Shown here: piece by piece, positions 1 to 8,086 of the stretch
Numbering within the stretch: position 1 is the first letter of the stretch
Layout of the letters: every line of letters begins with the position of its first letter
NCBI RefSeq assembly: GCF_001510645.1
Contig: NZ_LMVB01000003.1
Span: 432,935-496,934, forward strand
DNA length: 64,000 nucleotides
Direction of reading: 5' to 3'
Origin: Paenibacillus sp. FJAT-29882
Lineage (GTDB): Bacteria > Bacillota > Bacilli > Bacillales > DSM-1321
The notes under the pieces: model-generated
Told to the model about the DNA's origin: nothing
Seen by the model: only the letters and a program-made list of their open reading frames with translations
The model's database searches: none
Made by a program: the position numbers and the translations under genes

Positions 1-75
1 CGTAACCTTTTCACGCGGACCAGATGCAATAAGGGAAAGAATATGAATGGCAACAGCAAAGCGACTGTTAATCAT
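1..75 (-). CDS. Rrf2-family transcriptional regulator, N-terminal fragment
   Basis: The minus strand opens with ATG at 75 and reads 25 codons to the window edge, beginning MINSRFAVAIHILSLIA. This is the typical start of the Rrf2 winged-helix family, closest from memory to B. subtilis YwnA. The ribosome site AGGTGGTGA lies just upstream. Rrf2 proteins are DNA-binding repressors, some sensing redox or metals through cysteines, but that part lies outside the window. The perfect inverted repeat at 91-109 between this gene and the divergent yteA suggests autoregulation (inference). Confidence 0.7.
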   Translation of the reverse strand, partial: MINSRFAVAIHILSLIASGPREKVT

Positions 76-90
76 CGTATTCACCACCTA

Positions 91-109
91 TGTAACCATT
101 ATAGTTACA
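91..109. promoter_or_regulatory. Inverted repeat, likely operator of the Rrf2 regulator
   Basis: TGTAAC, seven bases, GTTACA: a perfect 6-bp dyad 15 bases upstream of the regulator's start codon. Rrf2 proteins bind dyads of about this size in their own promoters, so autoregulation is the simplest reading. No other regulator is suggested. Confidence 0.55.
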
Positions 110-288
110 ATTGGTTTGATTGTCAAATTAAGTAGCTAGTATTGCTCTACACATAACTTACCCATTTTTTTGGCCAAAATACTTATTTGAATCTTTTTTT
201 TAAAAGGGAAGAAACTTCCGTTAGTGAAGCGTAATATTTAGGAAATACTACAAGAAGGAAATCCATTTGCCAAGAAAGGATGGGGGAT

Positions 289-1041
289 ATGCCTTCAAAA
301 GAACAATTAAACCAATTGAAACAGCAATTACAGCAGACAAAACAGGAGCTAGAGGAAAGATTAAGTGATAATGGAAATTTCGGGTTGCTTAGAAGCTTTG
401 CTCATGATTCAACAGGAGAATTATCGAGTATTGATAACCATCCAGGTGATGAAGGGACAGAATTATATGAGCGAGAAAAAGACATCGCGCTCTATGAACA
501 CGCACGTCAGCATGTAGATGAAATTAATCACGCGATCCATGCGATGGAAGCAGGAACGTATGGGAAATGTGAAGTGTGTCAATCAGAGATTCCACTTGAT
601 CGATTGCAAGCGATTCCGACAACAACATTTTGTAAGGAGCATTCACCTTCCCAGAATACTTCCCATAATCGCCCTGTTGAGGAAGAAGTATTAACCCCTC
701 CGTTTGGGAAATTCGATAATGATGACCAGAATGAATCGGTGATTTATGATGCGGAAGATACTTGGCAGGACGTAGCCAGTTTTGGGACTTCGGAATCGCC
801 ATCTGACTTCGCCTATCCTCCCGATGATTATGAGGATATGTATGTTGAATCAGAAGAAAATATCGGCTATGTGGAAGATTATGAGAATTTTGTCGGCGTT
901 GATATGGACGGCAAGAATATTACGGTGTATCCGAACTCGCAACACGAAAAATATGAGGCTGCTTTAGATGAGGAAGGGATTATGACTACATTCGGTGACT
1001 TGCCGCAGTATGAACATGACCCTTATGTAGAAGAAGACTGA
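289..1041 (+). CDS. yteA: YteA-like DksA/TraR-type zinc-finger protein
   Basis: A 250-residue protein. Residues 1-90 are charged and helical (KEQLNQLKQQL, then NHPGDEGTELYEREKDIAL). A zinc finger follows with Cys94, Cys97, Cys115 and His118. The acidic, Tyr-rich tail (about 140-250) is typical of the Bacillus YteA family. DksA-like proteins act on RNA polymerase, but the YteA role is not established and the family is usually listed as sporulation-related or uncharacterised. An in-frame ATG at 280 also exists. ATG 289 is preferred because GGATGGGG lies at a normal distance and the protein then starts like YteA. It stands alone, followed by a terminator. Confidence 0.8.
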   Translation: MPSKEQLNQLKQQLQQTKQELEERLSDNGNFGLLRSFAHDSTGELSSIDNHPGDEGTELYEREKDIALYEHARQHVDEINHAIHAMEAGTYGKCEVCQSEIPLDRLQAIPTTTFCKEHSPSQNTSHNRPVEEEVLTPPFGKFDNDDQNESVIYDAEDTWQDVASFGTSESPSDFAYPPDDYEDMYVESEENIGYVEDYENFVGVDMDGKNITVYPNSQHEKYEAALDEEGIMTTFGDLPQYEHDPYVEED

Positions 1042-1048
1042 TTTTGGA

Positions 1049-1085
1049 TAAGCGTAAAAGCCATTGTGCTTTTGCGCTTAATTTC
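1049..1085 (+). terminator. Terminator after yteA
   Basis: AAGCGTAAAAGC and GCTTTTGCGCTT form a near-perfect stem around a six-base loop, 8 bases after the yteA stop. The T tract behind it is weak. Confidence 0.6.
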
Positions 1086-1107
1086 TTTAAAGTGATAGAA
1101 CATTACT

Positions 1108-1188
1108 GCACGTAAATCTCGATTATAGCACGAAAAGGGTTCAATCTGGCACGCAAATCTTAATATTGGCACGTAAAGTCTCCCATTC
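1108..1188 (+). repeat. Four tandem ~20-bp units with GCACG(T/A/C)AAA core
   Basis: GCACG occurs at 1108, 1128, 1149 and 1169, each followed by NAAA, giving a 20-21 bp period (about two helical turns). The rest of each unit has diverged. It fills the gap between the yteA terminator and the sod gene. Nothing else is seen in 1086-1390 except AT-rich sequence. Confidence 0.5.
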
Positions 1189-1405
1189 GCAGCAGAGTCT
1201 TAATTTATAGTCACTTTAGAGTCAGAAAATTTTTCGGGTGCCCGCGATTTACATATACCTGTTGTAAATAGAGGTAACTAGTCTAAAACCATTCGTAGCA
1301 AAGGGGATTTAATCATTCAAGTATTCAGATGCAAGTTTTTTAGTATACCTTTTTCACTTTAGGAAAAAATAGATGGGATAAACGGAATGGGCGGGAGGTA
1401 GTATA

Positions 1406-1918
1406 TTGAAAACGAGAATGAGTGTGATGATCATGATGCTTTTGCTAGCCGGTTGTGCAACGGAAAGTCCCAAGAAAATTGATGTAACGATGCGAAATGT
1501 GGATGGAGACTCACTTGGGGGAATTACTGTTCAGGAGAAGTCTAAAGGTGTTACGCTAGATATTGATTTAAAGGGACTGGAGCCTGGTGTGCATGCCATT
1601 CATATCCATAACAAAGGTTCATGTAAGGCACCTGATTTTATTTCAGCTGGTGATCATTTTAACCCAGATAAAAAAGAACATGGTTTGCTTCATCCGAAAG
1701 GGGCACATGCGGGAGATTTGCCAAATTTAATTGTCAAAGATGATGGAAAGACGAAAGCGAAATTGGATGCTCCAAATGCAACGCTTAAAGATGGCAAAAA
1801 TTCACTTCTTACTAAAGACCAAACATCTATCGTCATTCATGCATCAGCGGACGACGGCATGAGTCAGCCGGCGGGGAATGCTGGAGATCGAATTGCTTGT
1901 GGTGTAATAAAAAAATGA
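1406..1918 (+). CDS. Lipoprotein Cu/Zn superoxide dismutase
   Basis: A 170-residue protein with a lipobox (LLAG, Cys17), so it is probably anchored outside the membrane. The Cu/Zn SOD fold is clear. His66 and His68 (HIH) with His84 and His145 form the copper site, and His84, His92, His101 and Asp104 the zinc site. Cys73 and Cys165 can form the conserved disulfide, and the GDRIACGVI signature is at the end. All ligands appear intact. From memory, the B. subtilis homologue YojM lacks a copper ligand. It should dismutate superoxide at the cell surface. TTG start at 1406, six bases after GGGAGGT. Single gene closed by a strong hairpin. Confidence 0.88.
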   Translation: MKTRMSVMIMMLLLAGCATESPKKIDVTMRNVDGDSLGGITVQEKSKGVTLDIDLKGLEPGVHAIHIHNKGSCKAPDFISAGDHFNPDKKEHGLLHPKGAHAGDLPNLIVKDDGKTKAKLDAPNATLKDGKNSLLTKDQTSIVIHASADDGMSQPAGNAGDRIACGVIKK

Positions 1919-1939
1919 TATCTGTAGCATGAATATATA

Positions 1940-2018
1940 GAAAAAGCCAGCTACTCTGTAGGGCCCTGACTGTCATTTTTGAGACAGTCAGTGCCCTAGA
2001 GAACCCTGGCTTTTTCTT
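1940..2018 (+). terminator. Long nested hairpin after sod
   Basis: GAAAAAGCCAG (1940-1950) pairs with CTGGCTTTTTC (2006-2016) and encloses a second stem, CTGACTGTC with GACAGTCAG. It works as an intrinsic terminator on either strand. Confidence 0.65.
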
Positions 2019-2128
2019 TTGCAATGTCGTTCGTGGCTGATTCACTTGGATGAACCACTTCAAACGAGCGAAAATACGCTTATGTATAGTAGAAGAAAAG
2101 GTAAAGTAATCTATTTATGCGTCAAAGC

Positions 2129-2175
2129 GAAAAAGAGCAGCTACCACCGTACTAGTTGGCAACTGCTCTTTTTCT
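2129..2175. terminator. Bidirectional terminator-like hairpin
   Basis: GAAAAAGAGCAG and CTGCTCTTTTTC form a 12-bp perfect stem with T tracts on both strands. It lies in the 410-base gap between the sod and patB 3' ends and could serve patB read-through. The remainder of the gap shows no gene. Confidence 0.6.
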
Positions 2176-2331
2176 AATACGGTTCATGATAGCGCTAGTC
2201 CGAGTGTGCCGAATCAAAGTAACCACTAATATACTCATGAATATCTAAGATTTGGAGTTTGATTTTCAAGCCCTTTTCATTTGCGTAGATTATTTTCACA
2301 GATAACAACTTGAAACAAAAGCCTTATCTAT

Positions 2332-3501
2332 TTAAGTTAATGCTCGTTTCAATCTTTCTAGTCCTTCAAGAAGGACTGAACGTGGACATCCAATGTTCAG
2401 TCTTACAAAACCTTCTCCACCTTGACCATATTTCGGACCAGGTTCAAGAGCAAGTTTTCCTTTTTTTAGTAAAGTATCTTGCAGTTTTTCATCTGTCCAG
2501 CCAAGGCTGCGACAATCAATCCAAATTAAGAAAGAGGCATCAGGATGCATAACGGTAAGAACAGGTAGTTCTTTTGCGATGAAAGCTTCGGCAACTTGAA
2601 TGTTTTCCTCAATATAAGGAAGTAATTCATTTAACCATGGTTCGCCATATTGATAGGCTGCTTCCATTGCGGTTAATCCAAGCAGATTTACCCCATGAAA
2701 GGCATTTTTAATTTGAATTTTTTCAATTTGTTTCTTGTGCTCGGGATTGCTGGCAAGGAGAAGCGAAGCCTGTAGCCCGGCAATATTAAATGTTTTACTT
2801 GGAGCCATTAAGGTAATGGTGCGATTTGCTACACTCTCACTTAGAGAAGCGATGGGAATGTGCTTGCTATGTGACAGTGCTAAATCAGCATGAATTTCAT
2901 CACTGACGATTAGGACGTCATATTGATCGCAAAGTTCGCCGATTTTTATTAATTCGTCTTTTGACCAAACTCGACCGCCTGGATTATGTGGGCTACAAAG
3001 CAGGAATAGCTTGACGCCGGATTTTAATTTTTCTTCGAAGTCGTTAAAATCAATTTCAAATCTTGCGTTTTCGACTAATAAAGGACTATTGACAACCTTA
3101 CGATCAAGATGTTCTATCATATCAAAAAAAGGTTTGTAAACAGGACTTTGAATCAATATTTGATCACCAGGATTTGTGAAAGCACTAATGGCGGTTCCGA
3201 TTCCAGAAACAACACCAGCGCTATATCCAATCCATTCACTCTCAATTTGCCAATCATGACGATTTTTCAACCAATTCTGGATTGCGCTGTCTATCGCGTG
3301 TGAAGGAAATGTGTACCCGAACACAGGATGATTAATTCGAGAGTATAATGCCTCTTGAACTTCTTTAGGACTAGGAAAATCCATATCGGCTACCCACATT
3401 GGCAGCGCGTCGCTCGTCCCGTAAACGGATGCTAATGCATCCCATTTTTCTGAACTTGTATTTCGTCTATCAATCACTTTATCGAAAATTGATTGCTTCA
3501 T
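2332..3501 (-). CDS. patB: PatB/MalY-family cystathionine beta-lyase (C-S lyase)
   Basis: A 389-residue fold-type I PLP enzyme, nearly the length of B. subtilis PatB and alike throughout (DALPMWVADMDF near the start, CSPHNPGGRVWS, VSDEIHADL). The Schiff-base lysine is Lys236 in APSKTFNIAGLQ. Members cleave cystathionine or cysteine conjugates to a thiol, pyruvate and ammonia in the cytosol. GTG at 3510 lies inside the ribosome site AGAGGTGG, so ATG 3501 is chosen. As in B. subtilis, yugE lies beside it, here divergent and separated by a bcr1-like repeat. Confidence 0.9.
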   Translation of the reverse strand: MKQSIFDKVIDRRNTSSEKWDALASVYGTSDALPMWVADMDFPSPKEVQEALYSRINHPVFGYTFPSHAIDSAIQNWLKNRHDWQIESEWIGYSAGVVSGIGTAISAFTNPGDQILIQSPVYKPFFDMIEHLDRKVVNSPLLVENARFEIDFNDFEEKLKSGVKLFLLCSPHNPGGRVWSKDELIKIGELCDQYDVLIVSDEIHADLALSHSKHIPIASLSESVANRTITLMAPSKTFNIAGLQASLLLASNPEHKKQIEKIQIKNAFHGVNLLGLTAMEAAYQYGEPWLNELLPYIEENIQVAEAFIAKELPVLTVMHPDASFLIWIDCRSLGWTDEKLQDTLLKKGKLALEPGPKYGQGGEGFVRLNIGCPRSVLLEGLERLKRALT

Positions 3502-3523
3502 CAAATCCACCTCTAAATTTTAA

Positions 3524-3784
3524 ATTATCCCGGTATAACAGGCTGTACGATTCCACATAAATGATTTGAGACAAGAAAAAGAGTGATTGGAAGTGGAAAA
3601 CAGCCTGTAAAACCCCGATTGGTGAGATACAGTGAAACTTACCTTTGTGATCTTCAAAGGTTTAGTTGAACCAATCGGGTTCGTAGTATCGCTTTATCTA
3701 CGCGGTAGCGGAGATATTAGCGATAGTAGAACGGGACTAACCATCAGTGGGGAACTGCACCCACTGATGGAAGTTTCACTTTAT
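3524..3784 (+). repeat. bcr1-like element, copy A (intermediate form)
   Basis: It starts TTAT-CCCGGTATAACAGG and ends CACTGATGGAAGTTTCAC-TTTAT. The 3' TTTAT is intact and the 5' copy reads ATTAT. It holds the closing arms ACAGGCTGTA/ACAGCCTGTA, an inserted cassette (GGTGAGATACAGTGAAAC to AGAACGGGAC) and the terminal stem CATCAGTGGG/CCCACTGATG. It lies between patB and yugE, and an open frame runs through it into yugE. Confidence 0.8.
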
Positions 3785-3832
3785 GATACTATAATAACAT
3801 GTACAGACTATTTTGAAGTAGGTGATAATTGG

Positions 3833-4093
3833 ATGAACACACAACAAGTGAATATGGCAATGGCAGAAGTGTTACGAAATTGGGACCCATTTCAGCAAGG
3901 CGAAGATTTTTATGAACCTGAAATTGCGGATGTGCTTCTGGCAATACGCGATATCGAGAGTGGCTCTGAGCTTGCTGGTAAAATGCAGGAGATTTATGAA
4001 TTTTCATTTGAACAACAGCTTGCTTTTAACGATTGCTTGAAAATAGCTGAACAGCTACGTAACATTAAAGAGAATGAAAGCTGTACGCTATAA
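3833..4093 (+). CDS. yugE: YugE-like small protein (DUF1871)
   Basis: An 86-residue soluble acidic protein starting MNTQQVNMAMAEVLRNWDPF, the size and start of B. subtilis YugE. It is a small helical DUF1871-type protein of unknown function. ATG 3833 follows AGGTGAT at a good distance. The same frame is open back to 3632 through repeat copy A, which would add 67 residues. Those residues come from the repeat and have no counterpart in YugE, so they are left out. It keeps its place next to patB and yugF. Confidence 0.8.
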   Translation: MNTQQVNMAMAEVLRNWDPFQQGEDFYEPEIADVLLAIRDIESGSELAGKMQEIYEFSFEQQLAFNDCLKIAEQLRNIKENESCTL

Positions 4094-4110
4094 TGCATGT
4101 AGGTGACTGA

Positions 4111-4524
4111 AAAGGGTCTGACCTCACATTCTATACACCGTTTATCCCGCATTAACGGGCAGTAAGCCCCACCTAAAGGCTGAGGAGTAGGAACCGCAGA
4201 AGCGTAGGTGGGGGAACAGCCCGTAAAAGCCCGATTGGTGAGATACAGTGAAACTTACCACTGTGCTCTTCAGCGGTTTAGTTGAGGCCCACAGGATGTG
4301 GGTTCACACAGACGTTGCCGCAGGACGCGGCGCACTTAGTCTGTGATTCATTGAATCGGGTTCGTACTGTCGTTTGATCGAAGCGTTTGCTGCGATCTTA
4401 GCGACAGTAGAACGGGACTAACAATCAGTGGGGGTGAAGAAACCCTACTGATTGAAGTTTCACTTTATTGTGTCATTTACGTGTTATATAAACGAAATAT
4501 AGTAGTTGTGGGGTCTGACCCTCT
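4111..4524 (+). repeat. GGGTCTGACC repeat R1, interrupted by element B
   Basis: The left part (4111-4140) reads AAAGGGTCTGACCTCAC to CTATACACCG. The right part (4469-4524) reads TGTGTCAT to GGGGTCTGACCCTC. Joined across one TTTAT the two halves match repeat R2 at 19273-19366, which is uninterrupted. Repeat family of about 80-95 bp with AAGGGTC and GACCCTT outer ends. Confidence 0.75.
4141..4468 (+). repeat. bcr1-like element, copy B (long form, filled site)
   Basis: Flanked by TTTAT at 4141-4145 and at 4464-4468. It contains ATCCCGCATTAACGGGCAGT, a CCCCACCT/AGGTGGGG stem, the cassette with CCCACAGGATGTGGG and TACTGTCG/CGACAGTA stems, then the terminal AATCAGTGGG stem and AGTTTCAC end. It sits inside repeat R1. 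Confidence 0.85.
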
Positions 4525-4542
4525 CGTTGTTTAGATACGTTT

Positions 4543-5370
4543 TTATTGCCTTAAAAAATCATGAATGTAGTTATACACTTCTTCTGGTTTTTCTTCCGGT
4601 ATTAGGTGACCTGCTTCTTTAAGAACGATAAGCTTTGCATGAGGCAGGTCGGTCTGCAACCTTTTTCCGATTGAGAGCGGAACAACCTGGTCATGTTCAC
4701 CCCAAATTAGCAAACAATCCGTGTTAATCGCTTGTAGGTCATCTTTAGATAAATCTCCCTCAAAATGCCGCGCCATTCGCCCGAGCGCTTGGAACATCCC
4801 TTTTTGTAAAAAAGGCTCTAAATAGCCGTTCCTCATTTCATCATCAATCATCTTTTTATCATACACAACATTGTGTAGATTTTTCTCAATCCCCGACTTT
4901 CCAAGATACCAACGTATAAGAAGTGGAAAAAAAGGAAGATAAGTCGCTTTCCTTATTGAGGGTCTCATCGGTGCTAAATAGCTAGAACCTGACAGTAACA
5001 CAACTTTTTCGACAAGGTCGGGTCTACGCTTACAAATTTGCAAGCAAAGTTGGCCGCCCATAGAATGACCAATCAAGATTACCCTTTTCAGTTTTCTTAT
5101 TTCCAAAAAATTGATAATCGAACAGGCGACATTTTGATAAGAATACGTATAGGAAGAAGACTTTTCACTTTTTCCAAAGGGCGGATAATCAATAGCCAGT
5201 ACATTGTAGTCTTCTTGAAAAAAAGGAGTGAGTTTTCGGAAGCTGAAAGATGAGGATAAGAAACCATGCAGTAGCACAAGTGTTACTGCACCCGCATCTC
5301 TACTTATAGATTCACAATACAGATCAATCCCATATTTTTTCTTTTCAGTTATTTCTCTCAAGGAGCTCAT
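4543..5370 (-). CDS. yugF: Alpha/beta hydrolase YugF
   Basis: A 275-residue alpha/beta-hydrolase fold protein. The oxyanion-hole motif LLHGFLSS is near residue 35, the nucleophile elbow is GHSMGGQ (about 103-109), the acid is in LLIWGEHDQVVP, and the histidine is in EAGHLIPEE. Close to B. subtilis YugF over the whole length. Its substrate is unknown; it is probably a cytosolic esterase or lipase-like enzyme. The start ATG at 5370 has only a weak AAAGAGAG upstream. The gene is flanked on both sides by bcr1-like elements. Confidence 0.82.
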   Translation of the reverse strand: MSSLREITEKKKYGIDLYCESISRDAGAVTLVLLHGFLSSSFSFRKLTPFFQEDYNVLAIDYPPFGKSEKSSSYTYSYQNVACSIINFLEIRKLKRVILIGHSMGGQLCLQICKRRPDLVEKVVLLSGSSYLAPMRPSIRKATYLPFFPLLIRWYLGKSGIEKNLHNVVYDKKMIDDEMRNGYLEPFLQKGMFQALGRMARHFEGDLSKDDLQAINTDCLLIWGEHDQVVPLSIGKRLQTDLPHAKLIVLKEAGHLIPEEKPEEVYNYIHDFLRQ

Positions 5371-5425
5371 CTCTCTTTGTTAAATTTGTGGAAATTTGTC
5401 TATAATTATGCTTAAGTGTGTGTTG

Positions 5426-5572
5426 TTTATCCCGCATTAACGGGCAGTACCTCCCACCTTAAGACTTAGAGGGATCGAAGAAGCGTAGGTGGAGGAACTG
5501 CCCGTAAAAGCCCGATTGGTTCAACTAACCATCAGCGGGGAACTGCACCCACTGATGGAAGTTTCACTGTAT
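5426..5572 (+). repeat. bcr1-like element, copy C (short form)
   Basis: Starts at TTTAT 5426-5430 and ends at TGTAT (about 5572), directly followed by the mini-element. It has the CCCACCTT/AGGTGG stem, CCCGATTGGTTCAACTAACC and the terminal CATCAGCGGGG stem without the long cassette. Confidence 0.8.
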
Positions 5573-5604
5573 CCCGCATTGACGGAAAGGCAAATTCACT
5601 TTAT
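5568..5604 (+). repeat. Mini bcr1-like element C' (termini only)
   Basis: ATCCCGCATTGACGGA is followed after about ten bases by TTCACTTTAT, so both ends of the family are present with the structured middle missing. The 5' TTTAT is shared with, or altered by, copy C (TGTAT). Confidence 0.6.
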
Positions 5605-5662
5605 ATAACAAATTCTACCCTAATTTGCTATAATAATTAAAGAATTCTGCTATAACAGAATC

Positions 5663-5965
5663 TTTATCCCGCACTTAACGGAAAGTCAATACTTCCACCT
5701 CAAGCTTTTGAGGAACAATGGGGGACAACTGCCCGTAAAGTTCCGATTGGTGAGATACAGTGTAACGTACCTTTGTGGTTTTCAAAGGTATAGTTGAGGT
5801 TCCACAGGAAGTGGACCACACAGACGTTGCGCGGCAACGTCTGTGATTCATTGTATAGGGTTCGTACTGTCCGATTGATCGAAGCGTTTGCTGCGATCTT
5901 AGCGACAGTAGAACGGGACTAGCCATCAGTGGGGAACTCACCCACTGATGGAAGTTTCACTTTAT
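5663..5965 (+). repeat. bcr1-like element, copy D (long form)
   Basis: TTTAT at 5663-5667 and 5961-5965. It contains the TCCACAGGAAGTGGA and GACGTTGCGCGGCAACGTC hairpins and the TACTGTCC to GCGACAGTA cassette. It ends where copy E starts, sharing one TTTAT. Confidence 0.82.
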
Positions 5966-6095
5966 CCCGGTTTAACAGGCTGTAAAATTCTTGTTTAAAA
6001 TAGCAAGGAAGTGAAAAAAACAGCCTGTAAAACCCCGATTGGTTCAACTAACCATTAGTGGGAAATTGCACCCACTGATGGAAGTTTCACTTTAT
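5961..6095 (+). repeat. bcr1-like element, copy E (short form)
   Basis: TTTAT at 5961-5965 and 6091-6095. Short form of the ACAGGCTGTA/ACAGCCTGTA subtype. It ends 28 bases before the alaR ribosome site, so this tandem group forms the whole alaR upstream region. Confidence 0.8.
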
Positions 6096-6138
6096 CTTTA
6101 TACATAGTTCTCGAATGAGACTAAAGGAGGCTGTACTT

Positions 6139-6642
6139 ATGCATTTAACGGAAAAAGAACTGGAAATACTGCAAATCATTGAACAAAACAGCCGTATTGA
6201 CTTTAATGACTTAGCGAAAATGGTTGACGCGGATGAATCAGAAATTGCGGATACTGTACAGAAGCTTGAAGATATGAATGTCATCGTTTGTTATGCGTCA
6301 ATCATCAATTGGGCGAAGGTAGACGCTTATCATGGAGTAACGGCCATGATTGATGTAAAGGTAACACCAAAACGAGGTGTTGGCTTTAATGAAGTCGCCC
6401 AAAGAATTTACCGTTTTAATGAAGTAGAATCGGTTTATCTAATGTCTGGCGCATATGACTTGTCCGTTGTTGTGACAGGACAGTCGATGAATGAAGTGGC
6501 TCAGTTTGTATCGGAAAAACTATCTACTTTGGATTCAGTTATTTCCACGACCACTCATTTCATTTTGAAAAAATATAAACACGATGGAACGATTTTTGAG
6601 CCAATTAATGAGGAAGACAAAAGAATCGTGGTGTCACCATGA
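6139..6642 (+). CDS. alaR: Lrp/AsnC-family regulator AlaR (YugG)
   Basis: A 167-residue Lrp/AsnC regulator. The N-terminal winged helix spans about residues 1-60 (MHLTEKELEILQIIEQ), and a C-terminal RAM ligand-binding domain about 70-150 (GVTAMIDVKVTP, VYLMSGAYDLSVVV). B. subtilis AlaR (YugG) activates or controls the alanine transaminase gene alaT. ATG 6139 follows a perfect AAAGGAGG by 8 bases; the in-frame ATG at 6115 has none. The last four bases overlap the start of alaT (ATGA), so the two are co-translated. Copy E of the bcr1-like repeat sits immediately upstream and may carry or disturb its promoter (inference). Confidence 0.9.
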   Translation: MHLTEKELEILQIIEQNSRIDFNDLAKMVDADESEIADTVQKLEDMNVIVCYASIINWAKVDAYHGVTAMIDVKVTPKRGVGFNEVAQRIYRFNEVESVYLMSGAYDLSVVVTGQSMNEVAQFVSEKLSTLDSVISTTTHFILKKYKHDGTIFEPINEEDKRIVVSP

Positions 6643-7805
6643 TCCAGACAAGCTTTGTCTCGAAAACAATCGCTGATCTTAAACCGTCGGGAATTCGTCG
6701 TTTTTTTGATTTGGCTGTGAATATGGAAGGTGTTGTTTCGCTTGGTGTTGGCGAACCGGATTTTGTGACGTCATGGAATGTAAGGGAAGCTGCAATCTTA
6801 TCGTTGGAAGAAGGTCGTACATCTTATACGGCAAATGCTGGATTAATAGAACTACGACAAGAAATCGCTTCATATATGAAAAACAGATTTGCTGTCTCGT
6901 ATCAACCAGATTCACAAATTATTGTGACGGTCGGGGGGAGTCAGGCTATTGATATTGCGCTTAGAGCGATTTTAAATCCTGGCGAAGAAGTATTGGTTGT
7001 TGAGCCATGCTTTGTTGCTTACAGCCCACTTGTGACGTTGGCGGGTGGTGTTGCTAAGACGATCCAAACAGTGAAGGAAAATGAGTTTAAGCTTACAGCT
7101 GCTGAGCTTGAAGAAGCCATTACACCAAATACGAAAGCAATTATCATGTGTTCGCCTAATAATCCGACAGGAACCCAACTTAGGAAAGAAGAATTAATCG
7201 AAATTGCAAAAATCGTTCAAAAGCATAACTTAGTGGTCATTTCAGATGAAATTTATGCTGAGCTTGCTTATGATGATGATTTCACTTCAGTAGCAGCTAT
7301 AGATGGCATGATGGAGCGAACGATTTTAATTAATGGTTTTTCCAAAGGGTTTGCTATGACAGGTTGGCGTCTTGGATTTGTTTGTGCGCCAAAAGACATT
7401 ACCGAGGCGATGCTAAAGATCCATCAATACACGATGATGTGCGCATCGACAGTGGCCCAATATGCAGCTTTGGAAGCACTGCGTAGCGGAATGAATGATG
7501 TAGAGAATATGAGGAAAAGTTATCGTCAGCGTCGAAATTATATTGTGAAATCGTTCAATGAAATGGGACTAGATTGTCATATTCCAGGCGGTGCATTTTA
7601 CGCATTTCCATCCATTGAGAGAACTGGATTGTCTTCACAAGAATTTGCTGAGAAGCTTTTATTTGAAGAAAAAGTTGCTGTAGTTCCAGGTAATGTGTTT
7701 GGTGAGAGTGGAGAAGGACATATCCGATGTTCCTATGCCTCCTCTTTAGAGCAACTTCAAGAAGCAATCAAGCGGATGAGCCGGTTTGTTGAAAAATATA
7801 AATAA
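6639..7805 (+). CDS. alaT: Alanine aminotransferase AlaT (YugH), class I PLP enzyme
   Basis: A 388-residue class I aminotransferase. The substrate and cofactor loops are visible (SLGVGEPDF, CSPNNPTG, VISDEIYAELAY), and the PLP lysine is in NGFSKGFAMTGWRLG. It transfers the amino group between pyruvate and glutamate in alanine synthesis, by homology with B. subtilis AlaT. It overlaps alaR by 4 bases, so the pair forms one operon. Confidence 0.9.
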   Translation: MIQTSFVSKTIADLKPSGIRRFFDLAVNMEGVVSLGVGEPDFVTSWNVREAAILSLEEGRTSYTANAGLIELRQEIASYMKNRFAVSYQPDSQIIVTVGGSQAIDIALRAILNPGEEVLVVEPCFVAYSPLVTLAGGVAKTIQTVKENEFKLTAAELEEAITPNTKAIIMCSPNNPTGTQLRKEELIEIAKIVQKHNLVVISDEIYAELAYDDDFTSVAAIDGMMERTILINGFSKGFAMTGWRLGFVCAPKDITEAMLKIHQYTMMCASTVAQYAALEALRSGMNDVENMRKSYRQRRNYIVKSFNEMGLDCHIPGGAFYAFPSIERTGLSSQEFAEKLLFEEKVAVVPGNVFGESGEGHIRCSYASSLEQLQEAIKRMSRFVEKYK

Positions 7806-7807
7806 AA

Positions 7808-7936
7808 AGATAGGATCTCCCATAAGTAAAAGGGCAGACTCGCAAAGTCTATCAACTGTTTTATGAGGTGTAAGTAACCTGAAAAACGTTGATGGAATGC
7901 AAGTTTGCCCTTTTTTGGAGATCTTTTTCTTTTTTT
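7808..7936 (+). terminator. Probable terminator region after alaT
   Basis: AAAAGGGCA (from about 7828) pairs with TGCCCTTTT near 7906-7915, and an outer GGATCTCC/GGAGATC pair is followed by TTTTTC and a T tract. The loop is long, so it is less certain than the compact hairpins elsewhere. Confidence 0.4.
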
Positions 7937-7948
7937 AAAAGACTCTTT

Positions 7949-8040
7949 TGGTTGATTGGAGCGGAAGTGCGAGACTCCTGCGGAGGAGGCTCACCGCCCG
8001 CTCCGCAAAAAGCGAGAAACTGGAGCGAAAAGCAACCAAT
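7949..8040 (+). repeat. Bacillus-type intergenic repeat (GACTCCTGCGG family)
   Basis: GATTGGAGCGG, GAGACTCCTGCGGAGGAG, CTCACCGCCCGCTCCGC, AGCGAGAAACTGGAGCG, with outer ends TTGGTTG/CAACCAA. This GC-rich repeat is scattered through many Bacillus intergenic regions; function unknown. A diverged copy lies near 28757. Confidence 0.7.
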
Positions 8041-8086
8041 CCGCACTGCTTGGTAAATAGCAACAAAGTATGCGAAAACAGCCTTT

